From assembly GCA_902475475.1 (NCBI GenBank), contig CABRZY010000031.1, positions 1 to 14,184 on the forward strand: a stretch of DNA of 14,184 nt, written 5' to 3'. Every line of letters starts with the position of its first letter. Positions within the stretch are counted from its first letter, which is position 1. Both the position numbers and the translations under genes were made by a program. Positions 14,164 through 14,184 of the stretch are shown here, in pieces. Under the pieces are notes generated by a model. It made no database searches, was not told the origin of the DNA, and saw nothing but the letters and a program-made list of their open reading frames with translations. The DNA is from an uncultured Collinsella sp. (lineage in GTDB: Bacteria; Actinomycetota; Coriobacteriia; Coriobacteriales; Coriobacteriaceae).

Positions 14164-14184
14164 AATTCGATTTGTCGACCGAGG

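Noticed and set aside
1..14184. CRISPR array, tRNA, rRNA, insertion sequence or selenocysteine insertion
   Set aside because: No regular spacer-repeat array, cloverleaf, rRNA motif or transposase was seen, and none of the genes present needs an in-frame UGA to be read.

Overview
The window looks like a chromosomal stretch from a GC-rich anaerobic gut actinobacterium of the Coriobacteriia, most likely Collinsella or a close relative. This is inferred from base composition, gene families and gene order; no 16S or other marker is present.

Positions 1-9802 hold a catabolic island, nearly all on the minus strand. Read from its promoter side it runs ygeX (2,3-diaminopropionate ammonia-lyase), ygeY (M20-type hydrolase), ygeW (knotted carbamoyltransferase), arcC (carbamate kinase), mocA (molybdenum cofactor cytidylyltransferase), hyuA (hydantoinase/dihydropyrimidinase), yqeB and an xdhC-family gene. 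yqeC is on the opposite strand between hyuA and yqeB. It corresponds to the E. coli ygeWXYZ-yqeABC-ygfJ region. Genetic work in 2023 tied homologues of ygeX, ygeY, ygeW, hyuA and partners to anaerobic uric-acid breakdown by gut bacteria. The expected logic is ring opening by HyuA, hydrolysis by YgeY, carbamoyl transfer to phosphate by YgeW, ATP formation by ArcC, and release of pyruvate and ammonia by YgeX. MocA, YqeB, YqeC and XdhC would mature a selenium-dependent molybdenum hydroxylase. The hydroxylase itself (xdhD), ygfK and ssnA are not in the window.

Three of the genes between 1 and about 2800 are damaged. xdhC carries a frameshifting 26-bp tandem duplication, yqeC has one extra base, and the hyuA C-terminus is overwritten by a perfect 37-bp inverted copy of its own coding sequence. 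These may be real decay, or errors from merging strains during assembly; the sequence alone cannot decide. The two xdhC repeat copies differ only at synonymous sites, which favours merged alleles.

Positions 9803-10733 hold the likely switch of the island: a divergent YheO/DauR-type regulator and, between it and ygeX, two identical-architecture palindromes (AACAAA-N3-TTTGTT) with centres 51 bp apart, about five helical turns.

Positions 10734-14184 are a separate accessory stretch. It holds a Pro/Ala-rich single-pass membrane protein of unknown role, a block of 33-bp-period repeats, a strong intrinsic terminator, a leader that folds as an S-box (SAM-I/SAM-IV superfamily) riboswitch with its P1 helix running into the Shine-Dalgarno sequence of an unrecognised 261-residue protein, and a complete tyrosine recombinase with less GC-rich codon use. 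The riboswitch plus unknown gene is the most novel-looking unit; the operator pair is the most directly testable.
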